Source: Pedobacter steynii (GTDB taxonomy: Bacteria; Bacteroidota; Bacteroidia; Sphingobacteriales; Sphingobacteriaceae). Taken from it: a DNA stretch of 64,000 nucleotides. Under the pieces are notes generated by a model. It saw nothing but the letters and a program-made list of their open reading frames with translations, had not been told where the DNA came from and made no database searches. Within the stretch, counting starts at the first letter, position 1; every line of letters starts with the position of its first letter. This document shows positions 42,996 to 51,707 of this stretch, piece by piece. Made by a program: the position numbers and the translations under genes. The stretch covers positions 496,001 to 560,000 of the forward strand of contig NZ_FNGY01000002.1 of the NCBI RefSeq assembly GCF_900103665.1. The letters run 5' to 3'.

Positions 42996-43817
42996 ATGAA
43001 GATGAAATACACTAACTATCTGATCATAACTGGAATTATCCTGATTACCGGTACCCATTTATCTTGTAAAAAGAGTGGCTTAATCGTTTACGAATCAGCC
43101 CGTAGTTTATATTTTGATGTGACCCCCAAAGAAGCCTTTTTAAATCCAGAGGGTGATCCTACGAAAACTACAGATTCTGTGATGGTACTTTTTTCCTTTA
43201 TGGAGAATGCAGTGACAGAAACTGAGCTCAAAATCCCAATAAAAATGGCTGGTATACAAAGTGAGGTGCCACTTGCTTATACCATTGCCATAAATCCTGT
43301 CGGGAGTAGCGCAACAGATGGCGTTGATTTTGAGTTGCCGAAGCAGCTCCATTTCCCGTCCCGTCAAAGTGTCGACACACTTAGGATAAAGGTTAAACGT
43401 ACCAAAGGTATGTTGCAAAAGGCCCTTACGCTGGCATTGGAACTTAAACCAAATGAGAATTTCGAGGTCGTGCTTAAGCCAAATATTTTAAAAACCAGGG
43501 CAACAAATGTGAGGTGTTATTTTAGTGATATCCTGTCTCCGCCACCTGGTTATGTAAGTACGGAAACTGTAAGTGGCGCTGATTTTTACTATGGTACATT
43601 TTCAAGAAAAAAATTATCAGTTATTACAACTGCTGCAGGTAATATCTTTCTACCCCCGCCTACAGAGCGTACAGTATACTATACTTTGCTTATGCGTGAT
43701 CCATCCTTTCTGAGTTCGGTACTGAACAGCTATCTGCAAATGCAGAAGCTGACAGGAAATACAATTTATGAGGAAGATGGAACTGAAATGGCAGCTGGTC
43801 CTTTTTATAAAAAATAA
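42996..43817 (+). CDS. DUF4843-family lipoprotein (module C)
   Basis: 273 residues with lipobox Cys24 (HLSCKKSG). Beta-rich, with SARSLYFDVTPKEAF near 33-47, AVTETELKIPIKMAGI near 72-87 and LELKPNENFEVV near 150-161, as in the module B DUF4843 protein, though more diverged and longer at the C-terminus. It starts 15 bases after the SusD stop. Function unknown. Confidence 0.86.
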   Translation: MKMKYTNYLIITGIILITGTHLSCKKSGLIVYESARSLYFDVTPKEAFLNPEGDPTKTTDSVMVLFSFMENAVTETELKIPIKMAGIQSEVPLAYTIAINPVGSSATDGVDFELPKQLHFPSRQSVDTLRIKVKRTKGMLQKALTLALELKPNENFEVVLKPNILKTRATNVRCYFSDILSPPPGYVSTETVSGADFYYGTFSRKKLSVITTAAGNIFLPPPTERTVYYTLLMRDPSFLSSVLNSYLQMQKLTGNTIYEEDGTEMAAGPFYKK

Positions 43818-43827
43818 TGCAAATGTT

Positions 43828-45327
43828 ATGAAGAATTTGTTGAAAATAAAGATCCTTTTTTGTTCAATCGTATTCCTGGCAGGTTCCTGTAAAAAAGATC
43901 CTGGCAACTATAAATATGACGACATCAATGAGGCGGTGGTGAAGTTGGATACATTGTATGTTGTAAATACAGGTGAAAGTCCACAGATATCGCCAACGAT
44001 AAGCTATACCAAAGACCCAACCGGTGATGAGAGCCGGTATGCCTATCAATGGTTACTGATTCCGCAGGGAGAAACTACTAGTGTGGCACCTCGGTTAATG
44101 GACGATGACAAAGTGTTTGATACTCCTATAGAGCTACCTGTTGGGGTACATGAAATGCTTTACCGTATCACTGACAAGGAGACCGGAGTATGGAAAGAAT
44201 TTCCATTCAAACTGCTGGTGACTATACCAACATATGAGGGCTGGCTGTTATTGTCAGAAATCGCGGGACAGCAGAGCAGGCTGGATATGATGAGCTATCA
44301 ATTTAAGACAAAAACCTATACCCCGTTGATAAACGTCTTGGCAGCGATGAATTCAAACCTGGTACTAAGTGGCTTGCCCAATTTTATTTGTTATAATAAA
44401 ATGAGCATTGGGGCTGGAGGCACGGGCCTTAAAGACAGGCTGATGATTGCCACAACTAATCAAGCTGCTTTTCTGGGAGCCGACCTATTCGATTATGGCG
44501 GCTTTTTCAATGATTTTGAATTTTATATGCCGGGGGAAGAAAAGGCGACGGATGCCGGGGCAAACCTGGAAGGCACAGAACAGTATGCTTACTTAACAGT
44601 TAAAAATAGCATCTACTATGCCGGAAGCTTTGCTCAAAACCCATTTTTTGTCAAAATAAATAAACTAAAAACTACAGGAACATTGTTCAAATCTGCAGCT
44701 GATGTTTCTTTCAATGCTCAGGATGCCATAGCTTTTGATGAAGACAATTCAAGGTTTGTTTGGAGCAATAGCGGTGATTTGGGTTTTTCTCTTTACGCGG
44801 ATCCTAAATTGAACAACCTGGATAAAACCCTGTTGTTCATGGTCCGTACCACTTACAATGGGGGGGAAACATTTGCGATAATGAAAAATAAGGCAGACAA
44901 CCGGGTTTTTCTCTACAGACTGACTTCAAAGGTGCTTAACGATATCAGAGAAATAACTGGTACTACATTGACCCAGGCAGAAAATATAGCCGTCAACAGT
45001 GAGTATGGGTACATTTTTTACAGTGTAGGTGCTAAGGTTTATGAATATGATTTTGGTCTTGGTCTGGCCGTAGAAATGGCTGATTATGGAACAAGGAAGA
45101 TTAGCCTCTTGAAATTTCAGGACATACAAGCTGGCACTCCTATGAATGGAGCCAGGTATGCGGAGCTACGTAAACAATTGCTGGTTTGCAGTTATGAGGA
45201 AAGTAACCTGAATACTTCTGGCATAATGGATGTGTACAACGTACCTGGAATAAATGCTCCTCTGTCGAAGACCATTTCATTTACAGGGCTGGGTAAGGTC
45301 GTGTCGGTTACTTATAGAAGCAGGTAG
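43828..45327 (+). CDS. PKD-like family surface lipoprotein (module C)
   Basis: 499 residues from ATG 43828; the open frame reaches back into the DUF4843 gene but the signal peptide starts here (lipobox Cys21, LAGSCKKDPGNYKYDDINEA). A PKD/Ig-like domain spans about 30-135 (YAYQWLLIPQGE, GVHEMLYRITDKETG). A beta-rich region with the YEGWLLLSEIAGQQSRLDMMSY segment follows near 137-160, aligning with the module B protein. Probable surface ligand-binding accessory of the SusCD pair. Confidence 0.87.
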   Translation: MKNLLKIKILFCSIVFLAGSCKKDPGNYKYDDINEAVVKLDTLYVVNTGESPQISPTISYTKDPTGDESRYAYQWLLIPQGETTSVAPRLMDDDKVFDTPIELPVGVHEMLYRITDKETGVWKEFPFKLLVTIPTYEGWLLLSEIAGQQSRLDMMSYQFKTKTYTPLINVLAAMNSNLVLSGLPNFICYNKMSIGAGGTGLKDRLMIATTNQAAFLGADLFDYGGFFNDFEFYMPGEEKATDAGANLEGTEQYAYLTVKNSIYYAGSFAQNPFFVKINKLKTTGTLFKSAADVSFNAQDAIAFDEDNSRFVWSNSGDLGFSLYADPKLNNLDKTLLFMVRTTYNGGETFAIMKNKADNRVFLYRLTSKVLNDIREITGTTLTQAENIAVNSEYGYIFYSVGAKVYEYDFGLGLAVEMADYGTRKISLLKFQDIQAGTPMNGARYAELRKQLLVCSYEESNLNTSGIMDVYNVPGINAPLSKTISFTGLGKVVSVTYRSR

Positions 45328-45385
45328 CCGGATAGAAAGGATAATGAAGAACTGTAAAGTGTTAAATTAAATAAATTAGATAAAT

Positions 45386-46645
45386 ATGAAAATTCAGAAG
45401 ATTTTATTACTAGTGTTGTTTTTTTCAAATGTGGCCTGCCGGGGACAAAAACCAGAGGTGATTACTTCAGGTGTGATTAATTACGAAGTCACCTGGGATC
45501 TGGAGAAGGTAAGAGAGGGGATGATAGATGACAGGCTTCCGGAGTTGAGGGCCAACAACAAAACTTTGGAGATCAACGACTTCAAAGCCTATTTTGCAGA
45601 CGATATGGTTCGTGTGATGATAGAACCCAGGAGAGGAGATCATATCTTTTTTCCTTCTGCATATCAGTACAATGCAAAAACCGGAAAGGCGATTTTACAC
45701 GCCTATAACGGAACAAGTGAACATGCCATGAAACCGTTTAAGAACAGAAGGGAAACGGGTAAAACAAAAAAAATATTAGGGTATGACTGCAAGGAAATTG
45801 TGGCTACTGTTGAGGAGCCGGATGATTTTGTTTTCTGGGAAGCTGCAGCACTTCCGGCTATAACACCACTTAATCCTACGTTACCCGGCTTTAGTTATAA
45901 AGGTGCGGTGCTGGAAGGGCGTTTTAAAGAGTCTATTTATAAAGCTATATCAATAGAGAAAGGCCTGAAAGATAAAGGCATATTCGAAAGGGGAGCTAAA
46001 GCACTGACTGGAGGTACTTCTGTCTCAATGAACGGTGGTCAGGATGTTTCTGGTGGTGGTGATATGACAAATGTAGATATTCGTCCTGACGGGAGTATTG
46101 TCGACAAAAACGGAAAGGTTCTTGGTAAAACCGGGCCTGGAAGTGATGTTAAAAAAGACGATAAGGGTATAAGTGGGTTTGCTGATATGGCTCCTGTCAC
46201 TGGTCGGACTTCCGGTAATCCGGGCTGGGATGGGAAAGTTCCGCCGTCGTTTGAAGCCGTAGATATGAAAGGAAAGAAGGTGTCATTGGATCAGCTAAAA
46301 GGTAAAGTGGTCATGCTGAATTTTTGGTTTATTGCCTGCCATGGCTGCGTTTTGGAAATGCCTATGCTAAACGAACTTGTCGATGAATATAAAGGTAAAG
46401 ATGTGGTATTTATTGGCATTACCGGATACGATAAAAAGGCGGCGGTAGAGCGGTTTTTAACAAAAAAGACTTTTAAATTTGATATTCTGGCTGATGCGGG
46501 AAGCATTGTGAAGGATTATAATGTTACGGTTTTTCCGCTGAGTATGATCATTGGAAAAGATGGTAAGGTCGTGTATTCGGTTATCAGCGAAGAAGATTCA
46601 AAGACTAAGTTAAAAATGCATATAGACAATAGTTTAAAAAATTAA
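45386..46645 (+). CDS. TlpA-like lipoprotein with GLPGLI-like N-terminus and CHGC active site (module C)
   Basis: 419 residues with lipobox Cys18 (NVACRGQ). The N-terminal half (about 25-195) resembles GLPGLI-type proteins (ITSGVINYEVTWDLEKV, KKILGYDCKEIVATVE). A glycine-rich linker follows (about 205-265). The C-terminal thioredoxin fold (about 285-418) has the active site FWFIACHGCVLEMP, Cys318 and Cys321, so CHGC in place of CGPC. The dipeptide between the cysteines sets redox potential, so this protein may be more oxidising than its TlpA neighbour. It takes the place of the module B thioredoxin at 32581. A hairpin separates it from the next gene. Confidence 0.87.
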   Translation: MKIQKILLLVLFFSNVACRGQKPEVITSGVINYEVTWDLEKVREGMIDDRLPELRANNKTLEINDFKAYFADDMVRVMIEPRRGDHIFFPSAYQYNAKTGKAILHAYNGTSEHAMKPFKNRRETGKTKKILGYDCKEIVATVEEPDDFVFWEAAALPAITPLNPTLPGFSYKGAVLEGRFKESIYKAISIEKGLKDKGIFERGAKALTGGTSVSMNGGQDVSGGGDMTNVDIRPDGSIVDKNGKVLGKTGPGSDVKKDDKGISGFADMAPVTGRTSGNPGWDGKVPPSFEAVDMKGKKVSLDQLKGKVVMLNFWFIACHGCVLEMPMLNELVDEYKGKDVVFIGITGYDKKAAVERFLTKKTFKFDILADAGSIVKDYNVTVFPLSMIIGKDGKVVYSVISEEDSKTKLKMHIDNSLKN

Positions 46646-46671
46646 ATAATAACCATCTACCTATTAAAAGC

Positions 46672-46708
46672 GGTCGTATGCTAAACTGAAAATGGTTTAG
46701 CTGCGACC
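46672..46708 (+). terminator. Hairpin between the two TlpA-like genes of module C
   Basis: GGTCG (46672-46676) pairs with CGACC (46704-46708), and inside it GCTAAAC (46680-46686) pairs with GTTTAGC (46695-46701). Only two T follow, so it may be a partial terminator or a processing/stability hairpin. Confidence 0.6.
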
Positions 46709-46722
46709 TTAATTAAACAGTT

Positions 46723-47856
46723 ATGAAAAAACTATTGATTACAATCATGTTCCTGGCTCCGATAATAAGCCTCGCACAAGAAGGCGCTTATACTTTAACG
46801 GGCAAGTTTAAATCGGCTGGTACCAGCGGAAAAGTTTACCTGAATTACAATAAAGGTGCTGCCAGCAAAAAAGACAGTGCGATTGTTCAGAATGGCAGCT
46901 TTGAATTAAAAGGTACATCTACCGGTCCTCAACGTGTCTTTCTGACATTTGTAAGTAAAGATACACCAAATGGTAAGAAACTGAGTGGCGGTCCCGATAC
47001 CAGATCTATGTATTTGGATAAGGGAACTATTTTAATGAACATTGTTGATTCTGTTAAAACGGCAGAAATCAGCGGCTCCGTGATCAATACGGATCATAAG
47101 AAATATACAGCAGTACTAAAAGCATCTGAGGCAACGATGGCCGGACTAAATAAGGAGTATTCCAGTCTTAGTACAGAAAAGAAAAATGATCCTGCTACGT
47201 TAAAAGGTATGGAAGAAAGGTGGGCTAAAGCAGAGGAACAACAAGGACAGGCACTAACGGCTTATGTTCAACAAAATCCCGATTCTTATTTTTCCTTTGA
47301 AGCTTTACACAAGGTAGCTGGTCCTTATTTTGAGGTCAGTAAAGTGGAGCCTCTTTTTAATATTCTTTCAGCAAGTCAGCGCAGTTCTAAGGAAGGTTTG
47401 GCCTTTGCTGCTTCAATAGCAGTGGCGAAAACAACTTCTGTCGGGGCAACAGCACCTGATTTTACCCATCCAGATACAGGAGATAAAGCAGTAAACCTGT
47501 CTGATTTTAGAGGGAAATATGTGCTGCTGGACTTTTGGGCTTCATGGTGTGGACCATGTCGTGCCGAAAATCCTAAAGTACTAAAAGCTTACCAGGCCTG
47601 GAAGGACAAAAATTTCACGGTATTAGGGGTGTCCATTGACCAGTCAAAAGATAAATGGTTAGAGGCGATCAATGAGGATGGGATGCCATGGACGCAACTG
47701 ATTGACCAGGATCAAAGTAATAAAAAGCGTGCAGCAGAGTTGTATGCGGTAAAAAGTATTCCTGCCAATTTTTTAATTGATCCCAGTGGTAAGATCATCG
47801 CTAAAAATCTGAGAGGAGAAGCCCTGGAAAAGAAGCTTGCAGAGTTGGTAAAATAA
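46723..47856 (+). CDS. TlpA-family thiol-disulfide oxidoreductase with DUF4369-like domain (module C)
   Basis: 377 residues, close paralogue of 33820-34962 along the whole length (shared YTL-GKFKSA, VYLNY, KKDSA-VQNG, SRSMYLDKG-type segments and the last 20 residues). Signal peptide about 1-19. Active site WCGPC with Cys276 and Cys279, followed by RAENPKVLKAY. A periplasmic reductase at the end of the module C operon, followed by a terminator at 47902. Unlike the module B copy, its short upstream region carries no leader-element motif. Confidence 0.93.
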   Translation: MKKLLITIMFLAPIISLAQEGAYTLTGKFKSAGTSGKVYLNYNKGAASKKDSAIVQNGSFELKGTSTGPQRVFLTFVSKDTPNGKKLSGGPDTRSMYLDKGTILMNIVDSVKTAEISGSVINTDHKKYTAVLKASEATMAGLNKEYSSLSTEKKNDPATLKGMEERWAKAEEQQGQALTAYVQQNPDSYFSFEALHKVAGPYFEVSKVEPLFNILSASQRSSKEGLAFAASIAVAKTTSVGATAPDFTHPDTGDKAVNLSDFRGKYVLLDFWASWCGPCRAENPKVLKAYQAWKDKNFTVLGVSIDQSKDKWLEAINEDGMPWTQLIDQDQSNKKRAAELYAVKSIPANFLIDPSGKIIAKNLRGEALEKKLAELVK

Positions 47857-47901
47857 CTTCCTTATGAGCTAATTAATAATTGTTTTTTGTCAGGAGTGAA
47901 G

Positions 47902-47930
47902 GTAAAGGTCAGCAATAGCTGGCCTTTTAC
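47902..47930 (+). terminator. Terminator of the module C operon
   Basis: GTAAAGGTCAGC (47902-47913) pairs with GCTGGCCTTTTAC (47918-47930) around AATA, with one imperfect position. T-rich sequence follows. Confidence 0.75.
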
Positions 47931-47971
47931 ATTTATCTGTTTTTTGAAATGTCAGCAGCCAGTTTGAATTT

Positions 47972-47987
47972 CTTAATCTGGATTAAG
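47972..47987. promoter_or_regulatory. Perfect inverted repeat upstream of the third pirin gene
   Basis: CTTAATC-TG-GATTAAG has perfect 7-bp arms. Near-copies lie at 19120 (before an isochorismatase gene) and 20652 (before a pirin gene). It is 168 bases before the ATG at 48155 and about 70 bases upstream of the start point implied by the -7 element at 48041. Confidence 0.6.
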
Positions 47988-48040
47988 TTTTTTCCGATCA
48001 CTTCTTATCCTATATCAATGTGGGAGAAAAGATTGCTGGG

Positions 48041-48048
48041 TATCTTTG
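48041..48048 (+). promoter_or_regulatory. Candidate -7 promoter element of the third pirin gene
   Basis: TATCTTTG matches TAnnTTTG, leaving a leader of about 100 bases before the pirin ATG. No clear -33 TTTG is visible at the expected distance. Confidence 0.4.
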
Positions 48049-48154
48049 TATACAATAATTCAAACAGCAAATGGTTAGCGGAGCTTAGCAATGTATAAGC
48101 TTTGAAAAGCCGTAAATTGTTTGGGTGATGACCTAAAAAACAAGGAGAAACAAA

Positions 48155-49027
48155 ATGAAAAAGTTAATTGAAAAAATCGTGACAAATTCTGGCAGACCAC
48201 ATATGGTTGGTGATGGATTCAGGGTATTTAATTATATCCCCGGAGCAGGTATTCCTCAGGAGAGAATAAGTCCGTTTTTACTTTTGGACTTTAATCCTGA
48301 ATATGATTTCGGTCCTTCAAATCACATGAGGGGAGTGGGCGTCCATCCACATAAAGGTTTTGAAACGGTAACCATCGCCTATAAAGGAACGGTTGCACAC
48401 CATGACAGTACCGGAGCCTCAGGAATCATCAATTCCGGAGACGTGCAATGGATGACCGCAGGAAATGGAATTTTGCATAAAGAATACCATGAAGAAGCCT
48501 TCTCAAAAAAAGGTGGCCCTTTTGAAATGGTGCAGTTATGGGTAAATCTTCCTAAAAAAGATAAATCCACAACGCCACATTATCAGGAGTTGACTGCTGC
48601 GGGAATGGGCAAAATCGAATTGGCGGATAATGCCGGTGTAGTCAATGTCATTGCAGGAAACTTTAATGGCGTTGCCGGACCTGCAGAAACGTATAGCCCG
48701 GTGAATTTATTCGATTTAAAATTGAATGAAGGCGGAGAGGTCATTACGACGATTCCGGCCGGACACAATACCGCATTATTGGTGGTTAATGGCAGCGTGG
48801 AAGTAAACGGAGAGATTGCCGGAGAACATAGCTTTGTCTTGTTCCGAAACGAAGGAGAGGAAATCCATATTAAAGCCAATCAGAAAAGTGTTATCTTGGT
48901 GTTGAGCGGGGAACCTTTGAATGAGCCTATCGTAAGTTACGGTCCCTTTGTAATGAATACTGAAGAAGAAATCAGTCAGGCTATCGTTGATTTCAATATG
49001 GGTAAATTTGGTGTATTAGCTGATTAA
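48155..49027 (+). CDS. Pirin-family cupin protein (third copy)
   Basis: 290 residues, two cupin domains with metal ligands His64 and His66 (VHPHKGFETVTIAY), His108 and Glu110 (GNGILHKEYHEE). It has the same length as the pirin at 22392 and very similar segments (GDGF, SGDVQWMTAG, EPLNEPIVSYGPFVMNT), so the two are paralogues 25 kb apart. It carries the same type of symmetric promoter site as the isochorismatase/pirin cluster, pointing to common control. Two small acetyltransferase genes and an OsmC gene follow in the same direction. Confidence 0.93.
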   Translation: MKKLIEKIVTNSGRPHMVGDGFRVFNYIPGAGIPQERISPFLLLDFNPEYDFGPSNHMRGVGVHPHKGFETVTIAYKGTVAHHDSTGASGIINSGDVQWMTAGNGILHKEYHEEAFSKKGGPFEMVQLWVNLPKKDKSTTPHYQELTAAGMGKIELADNAGVVNVIAGNFNGVAGPAETYSPVNLFDLKLNEGGEVITTIPAGHNTALLVVNGSVEVNGEIAGEHSFVLFRNEGEEIHIKANQKSVILVLSGEPLNEPIVSYGPFVMNTEEEISQAIVDFNMGKFGVLAD

Positions 49028-49042
49028 TTAATATTTAAAGAT

Positions 49043-49351
49043 ATGAATGAGGAATATGAAGTACTTCCGCTGGTTAAGAACTCAGAGGAGAAACGTTTTG
49101 AACTGAAGGTAGGTGAGTATACTACATTTATCGACTATAAGGAGCATGATAAAAAGATCTGGCTGATCCATACAGAAGCTCCTGCCGAATTGCAGGGCAA
49201 AGGTGCGGCGACAGCGGTGATTGAGAAAACCCTGGCTTATCTTGAAGAAAACGGATATACACTTATTCCCATCTGTCCGCTGGTAGCAGCTTATCTGAAA
49301 CGCCATCCGGAATGGAATAGAATTTTAGACCCAAGCGTTAGACCTCATTAA
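49043..49351 (+). CDS. Small GNAT-like N-acetyltransferase (COG2388 type)
   Basis: 102 residues, the short single-motif GNAT form. The acetyl-CoA loop is ELQGKGAATAVIEKTLAYLEENG (about 51-73), and the ICPLVAAYLKRHPEW ending (about 75-95) is characteristic of the group. Substrate unknown. It starts 15 bases after the pirin stop and is followed by a paralogue at 49380, so these form a tandem duplication within a pirin operon. Confidence 0.88.
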   Translation: MNEEYEVLPLVKNSEEKRFELKVGEYTTFIDYKEHDKKIWLIHTEAPAELQGKGAATAVIEKTLAYLEENGYTLIPICPLVAAYLKRHPEWNRILDPSVRPH

Positions 49352-49379
49352 GGGGTTTAACACTTTAAATGAAACGCAG

Positions 49380-49682
49380 ATGCCGGAGACTTTTGAAGTA
49401 ACTCACAATAAAGAACAGCTCCAGTTTGAAGTCGCCCTGAACGGAGAGAAGGCGATCCTCTCTTATCGTTTGTATAAGAAAGATATTGCAATGATGCACA
49501 CCACGGTGCCTAAAGAAATGGAAGGTAAAGGCATTGCTTCTGCGCTGGCAAGGTATGCTTTTCAGTATGCCGCTGATCAACATAAGCTGGTCATGGTTTA
49601 TTGCCCTTTTGTTTCCGGTTTTATCAAGAAACATCCGGAATACCGTCAGCAGCTTGACCCGGAATATCACCGCAATAAATAA
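49380..49682 (+). CDS. Small GNAT-like N-acetyltransferase (second copy)
   Basis: 100 residues with the same build as its neighbour at 49043: MHTTVPKEMEGKGIASALARYAFQYA (about 40-66) holds the acetyl-CoA loop, and YCPFVSGFIKKHPEYRQQLDPEY closes the protein. Sequence similarity to the first copy is moderate, so the duplication is old. A hairpin follows at 49693-49731. Confidence 0.88.
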   Translation: MPETFEVTHNKEQLQFEVALNGEKAILSYRLYKKDIAMMHTTVPKEMEGKGIASALARYAFQYAADQHKLVMVYCPFVSGFIKKHPEYRQQLDPEYHRNK

Positions 49683-49692
49683 ATGATACACC

Positions 49693-49731
49693 CATTGCCT
49701 CAACAGGCCTGATAAGTCTGCTGAGGCAATG
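49693..49731 (+). terminator. Hairpin after the acetyltransferase pair
   Basis: CATTGCCTCA (49693-49702) pairs perfectly with TGAGGCAATG (49722-49731). There is no long T run after it. It separates the pirin/GNAT unit from the OsmC gene. Confidence 0.65.
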
Positions 49732-49762
49732 TCATATAAAACGAATTGACGCGCTTATAAAA

Positions 49763-50182
49763 ATGGAAAAAAAATATATTCTGACCGAACCTTTGGTGGC
49801 CAGCATTGCTGAGATAAAATACCAGACAAAAATAGAATGGCGAAATGGCGTATTGCTTTCGGATGAGCCGGTAAGTTTAGGTGGCCAGGACCTTGGGCCT
49901 GATCCTTACACCTTACTGCTGTCCTCACTGGCAAGTTGTACCCTGGCAACCCTTCGCATGTATATTGACCGTAAGGAATGGACCGTTCCCGAAATTACAG
50001 TGCAAGCAAACCTCTTCCAAAGAATTGTAGAAGGAAAATTGCTAACGACCATTGAAAGGGCCATCTTTTTCAATCAGCCGATGGAAGCTGAACAAAAAGA
50101 CAGGTTGCTGAAAATCGCGCAATCCTGCCCGATTTCCAAAATTCTAAAGAACGAAGTGCAGATCATAGACGATGTTTTTTAG
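49763..50182 (+). CDS. OsmC-family peroxidase-like protein
   Basis: 139 residues, the usual length. The two conserved cysteines of OsmC/Ohr proteins are present: one in LLSSLASCTLATLRMY (near 54) and one in KIAQSCPISKILKNEV (near 126). A glycine-rich GGQDLGPDPYTLL loop precedes the first. Members reduce organic or fatty-acid hydroperoxides in the cytoplasm. Its position after a pirin and two acetyltransferases suggests a stress-response group. A 13-bp hairpin terminator follows. Confidence 0.9.
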   Translation: MEKKYILTEPLVASIAEIKYQTKIEWRNGVLLSDEPVSLGGQDLGPDPYTLLLSSLASCTLATLRMYIDRKEWTVPEITVQANLFQRIVEGKLLTTIERAIFFNQPMEAEQKDRLLKIAQSCPISKILKNEVQIIDDVF

Positions 50183-50214
50183 TCCCGGCTCTTCCAACTG
50201 TCACCCTCAAAATA

Positions 50215-50247
50215 AATAAATCTGCATTGTCTTTATGCAGATTTATT
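50215..50247 (+). terminator. Terminator between OsmC and PLP-decarboxylase genes
   Basis: AATAAATCTGCAT (50215-50227) pairs perfectly with ATGCAGATTTATT (50235-50247), a 13-bp stem with a 7-base loop. It lies inside the upstream extension of the next open frame, which supports the ATG at 50284 as the true start of that gene. Confidence 0.8.
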
Positions 50248-50283
50248 GTTGAAGATTTGTGTTGTCGATTAACAAGAAATAAC

Positions 50284-51690
50284 ATGAACGAGATTTTAAA
50301 GGGGGACCTGAATGACCTGGAATTGATTTTAAATCAGGTGAAAGCCGAAGGGCTGGAGTTTTTAAAAGGGATCAACGACAGGCGGACAAGCACTAACGCT
50401 GAGCCGATGGAGTACAGTAACCTGGAAGCACAAGGTTCAGGTGCGCTTGCTGCGCTCGCGGCATTTAAAACCCGTTTCGATGATCTGATTGTGGCGGCTA
50501 CCGGCCCCAGGTATTGGGGTTTCGTGACCGGAGGATCAACTCCCGCAGCAATTGTGGGGGATTGGCTGGCTACGGTTTATGATCAGAATACCCAGACGGT
50601 TAAAGGACAGGGAGACATTTCCGCCAATATTGAATTGGAAACTATCCGGTTATTGCTGCAATTGCTGGGGCTTCCGGAAGATGCTTATCTTGGTGGTTTT
50701 GTAACCGGCGCAACGATGTCTAATTTTAGCTGCCTGGCTGTCGCCCGCCAATGGCTGGGCACGCAACAAGGTCAGGATATCGCTAAAACAGGAGTCTCCG
50801 GAACATTGAAGGTCTTATCGGCAATGCCACATTCTTCCGCAGTAAAGTCGCTGGCTTTATTGGGGCTTGGCAGTCAGAACCTGATCAAAGTAAAGGTGAT
50901 GCCAGGCAATAGGGAGGCGATGGATATGAACGATCTGGAGCAACAGATTTTGGAATTAAATGGCGCTCCATTTATTCTGATTTCCAGTGGAGGAACGGTA
51001 AATACTGTAGATTTCGATGATTTTGAAGCGATCTCTAAATTAAGGGGCAGGTATAATTTCTGGTGGCATATCGACGCGGCTTTCGGTGCTTTTGCGGCCT
51101 GTGCCCCGGCATACGCGCATCTGTTAAAAGGATGGGAGCAGGCAGACAGCATCACGGTAGATTGTCATAAATGGTTAAATGTTCCTTATGAAAATGCTTT
51201 TTTCCTGGTTAAAAAAGAACATCGGTTATTGCAGATGGCCAGTTTCCAGAATTCCAATGCTCCTTATCTTGGAGACCCCCTGGACAACTTTAATTACCTG
51301 AATTTCCTGCCTGAAAATTCCAGGCGCTTAAAAGCTTTGCCGGCCTGGTTTTCCCTGAAAGCTTATGGATCTAAAGGATATCAGGATATTGTGGAAGGTT
51401 GCATTGCCAGGGCAAAAGAACTGGCGGCTTTTGTAGAAAATGGAGCGTCTTTTGAACTTTTGGCACCTGTTCGGTTAAACACGGTTTGTTTTACGTTAAA
51501 AGGGGAAGAACGTCAGGATCAGGTGTTCGAATTTCTAAGGATCCTAAATGATCAGGGAGTGGTCTTTATGACGCCAACTGTTTACGGAGGGCAGCACGCA
51601 ATCAGGGCTGCTTTTGTGAACTGGAGAACTACAGCAGATGATGTGTTGATGGCGATTGAACAATTAAACCAGGCCTTAAAAAAGATTTAA
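50284..51690 (+). CDS. PLP-dependent group II decarboxylase-like enzyme
   Basis: 468 residues from ATG 50284; an open extension to 50227 runs through a terminator hairpin and is unlikely. The family is the glutamate/aromatic amino-acid decarboxylase fold. GFVTGGSTPAAI and GFVTGATMSNFSCLAVARQWLG hold cofactor-phosphate contacts. WWHIDAAFGAFAA has the PLP-pyridine aspartate, and DCHKWLNVPYE has the Schiff-base Lys296. It would decarboxylate or cleave an amino acid; substrate unknown. The gene is convergent with the carbon-nitrogen hydrolase gene, with only 17 bases between the two stops. Confidence 0.88.
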   Translation: MNEILKGDLNDLELILNQVKAEGLEFLKGINDRRTSTNAEPMEYSNLEAQGSGALAALAAFKTRFDDLIVAATGPRYWGFVTGGSTPAAIVGDWLATVYDQNTQTVKGQGDISANIELETIRLLLQLLGLPEDAYLGGFVTGATMSNFSCLAVARQWLGTQQGQDIAKTGVSGTLKVLSAMPHSSAVKSLALLGLGSQNLIKVKVMPGNREAMDMNDLEQQILELNGAPFILISSGGTVNTVDFDDFEAISKLRGRYNFWWHIDAAFGAFAACAPAYAHLLKGWEQADSITVDCHKWLNVPYENAFFLVKKEHRLLQMASFQNSNAPYLGDPLDNFNYLNFLPENSRRLKALPAWFSLKAYGSKGYQDIVEGCIARAKELAAFVENGASFELLAPVRLNTVCFTLKGEERQDQVFEFLRILNDQGVVFMTPTVYGGQHAIRAAFVNWRTTADDVLMAIEQLNQALKKI

Positions 51691-51707
51691 GACCTGTTCC
51701 TATGGCT

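Noticed and set aside
50227..50283. Upstream extension of the PLP-decarboxylase open frame
   Set aside because: It runs through a perfect 13-bp terminator hairpin; the ATG at 50284 fits the family's N-terminus.
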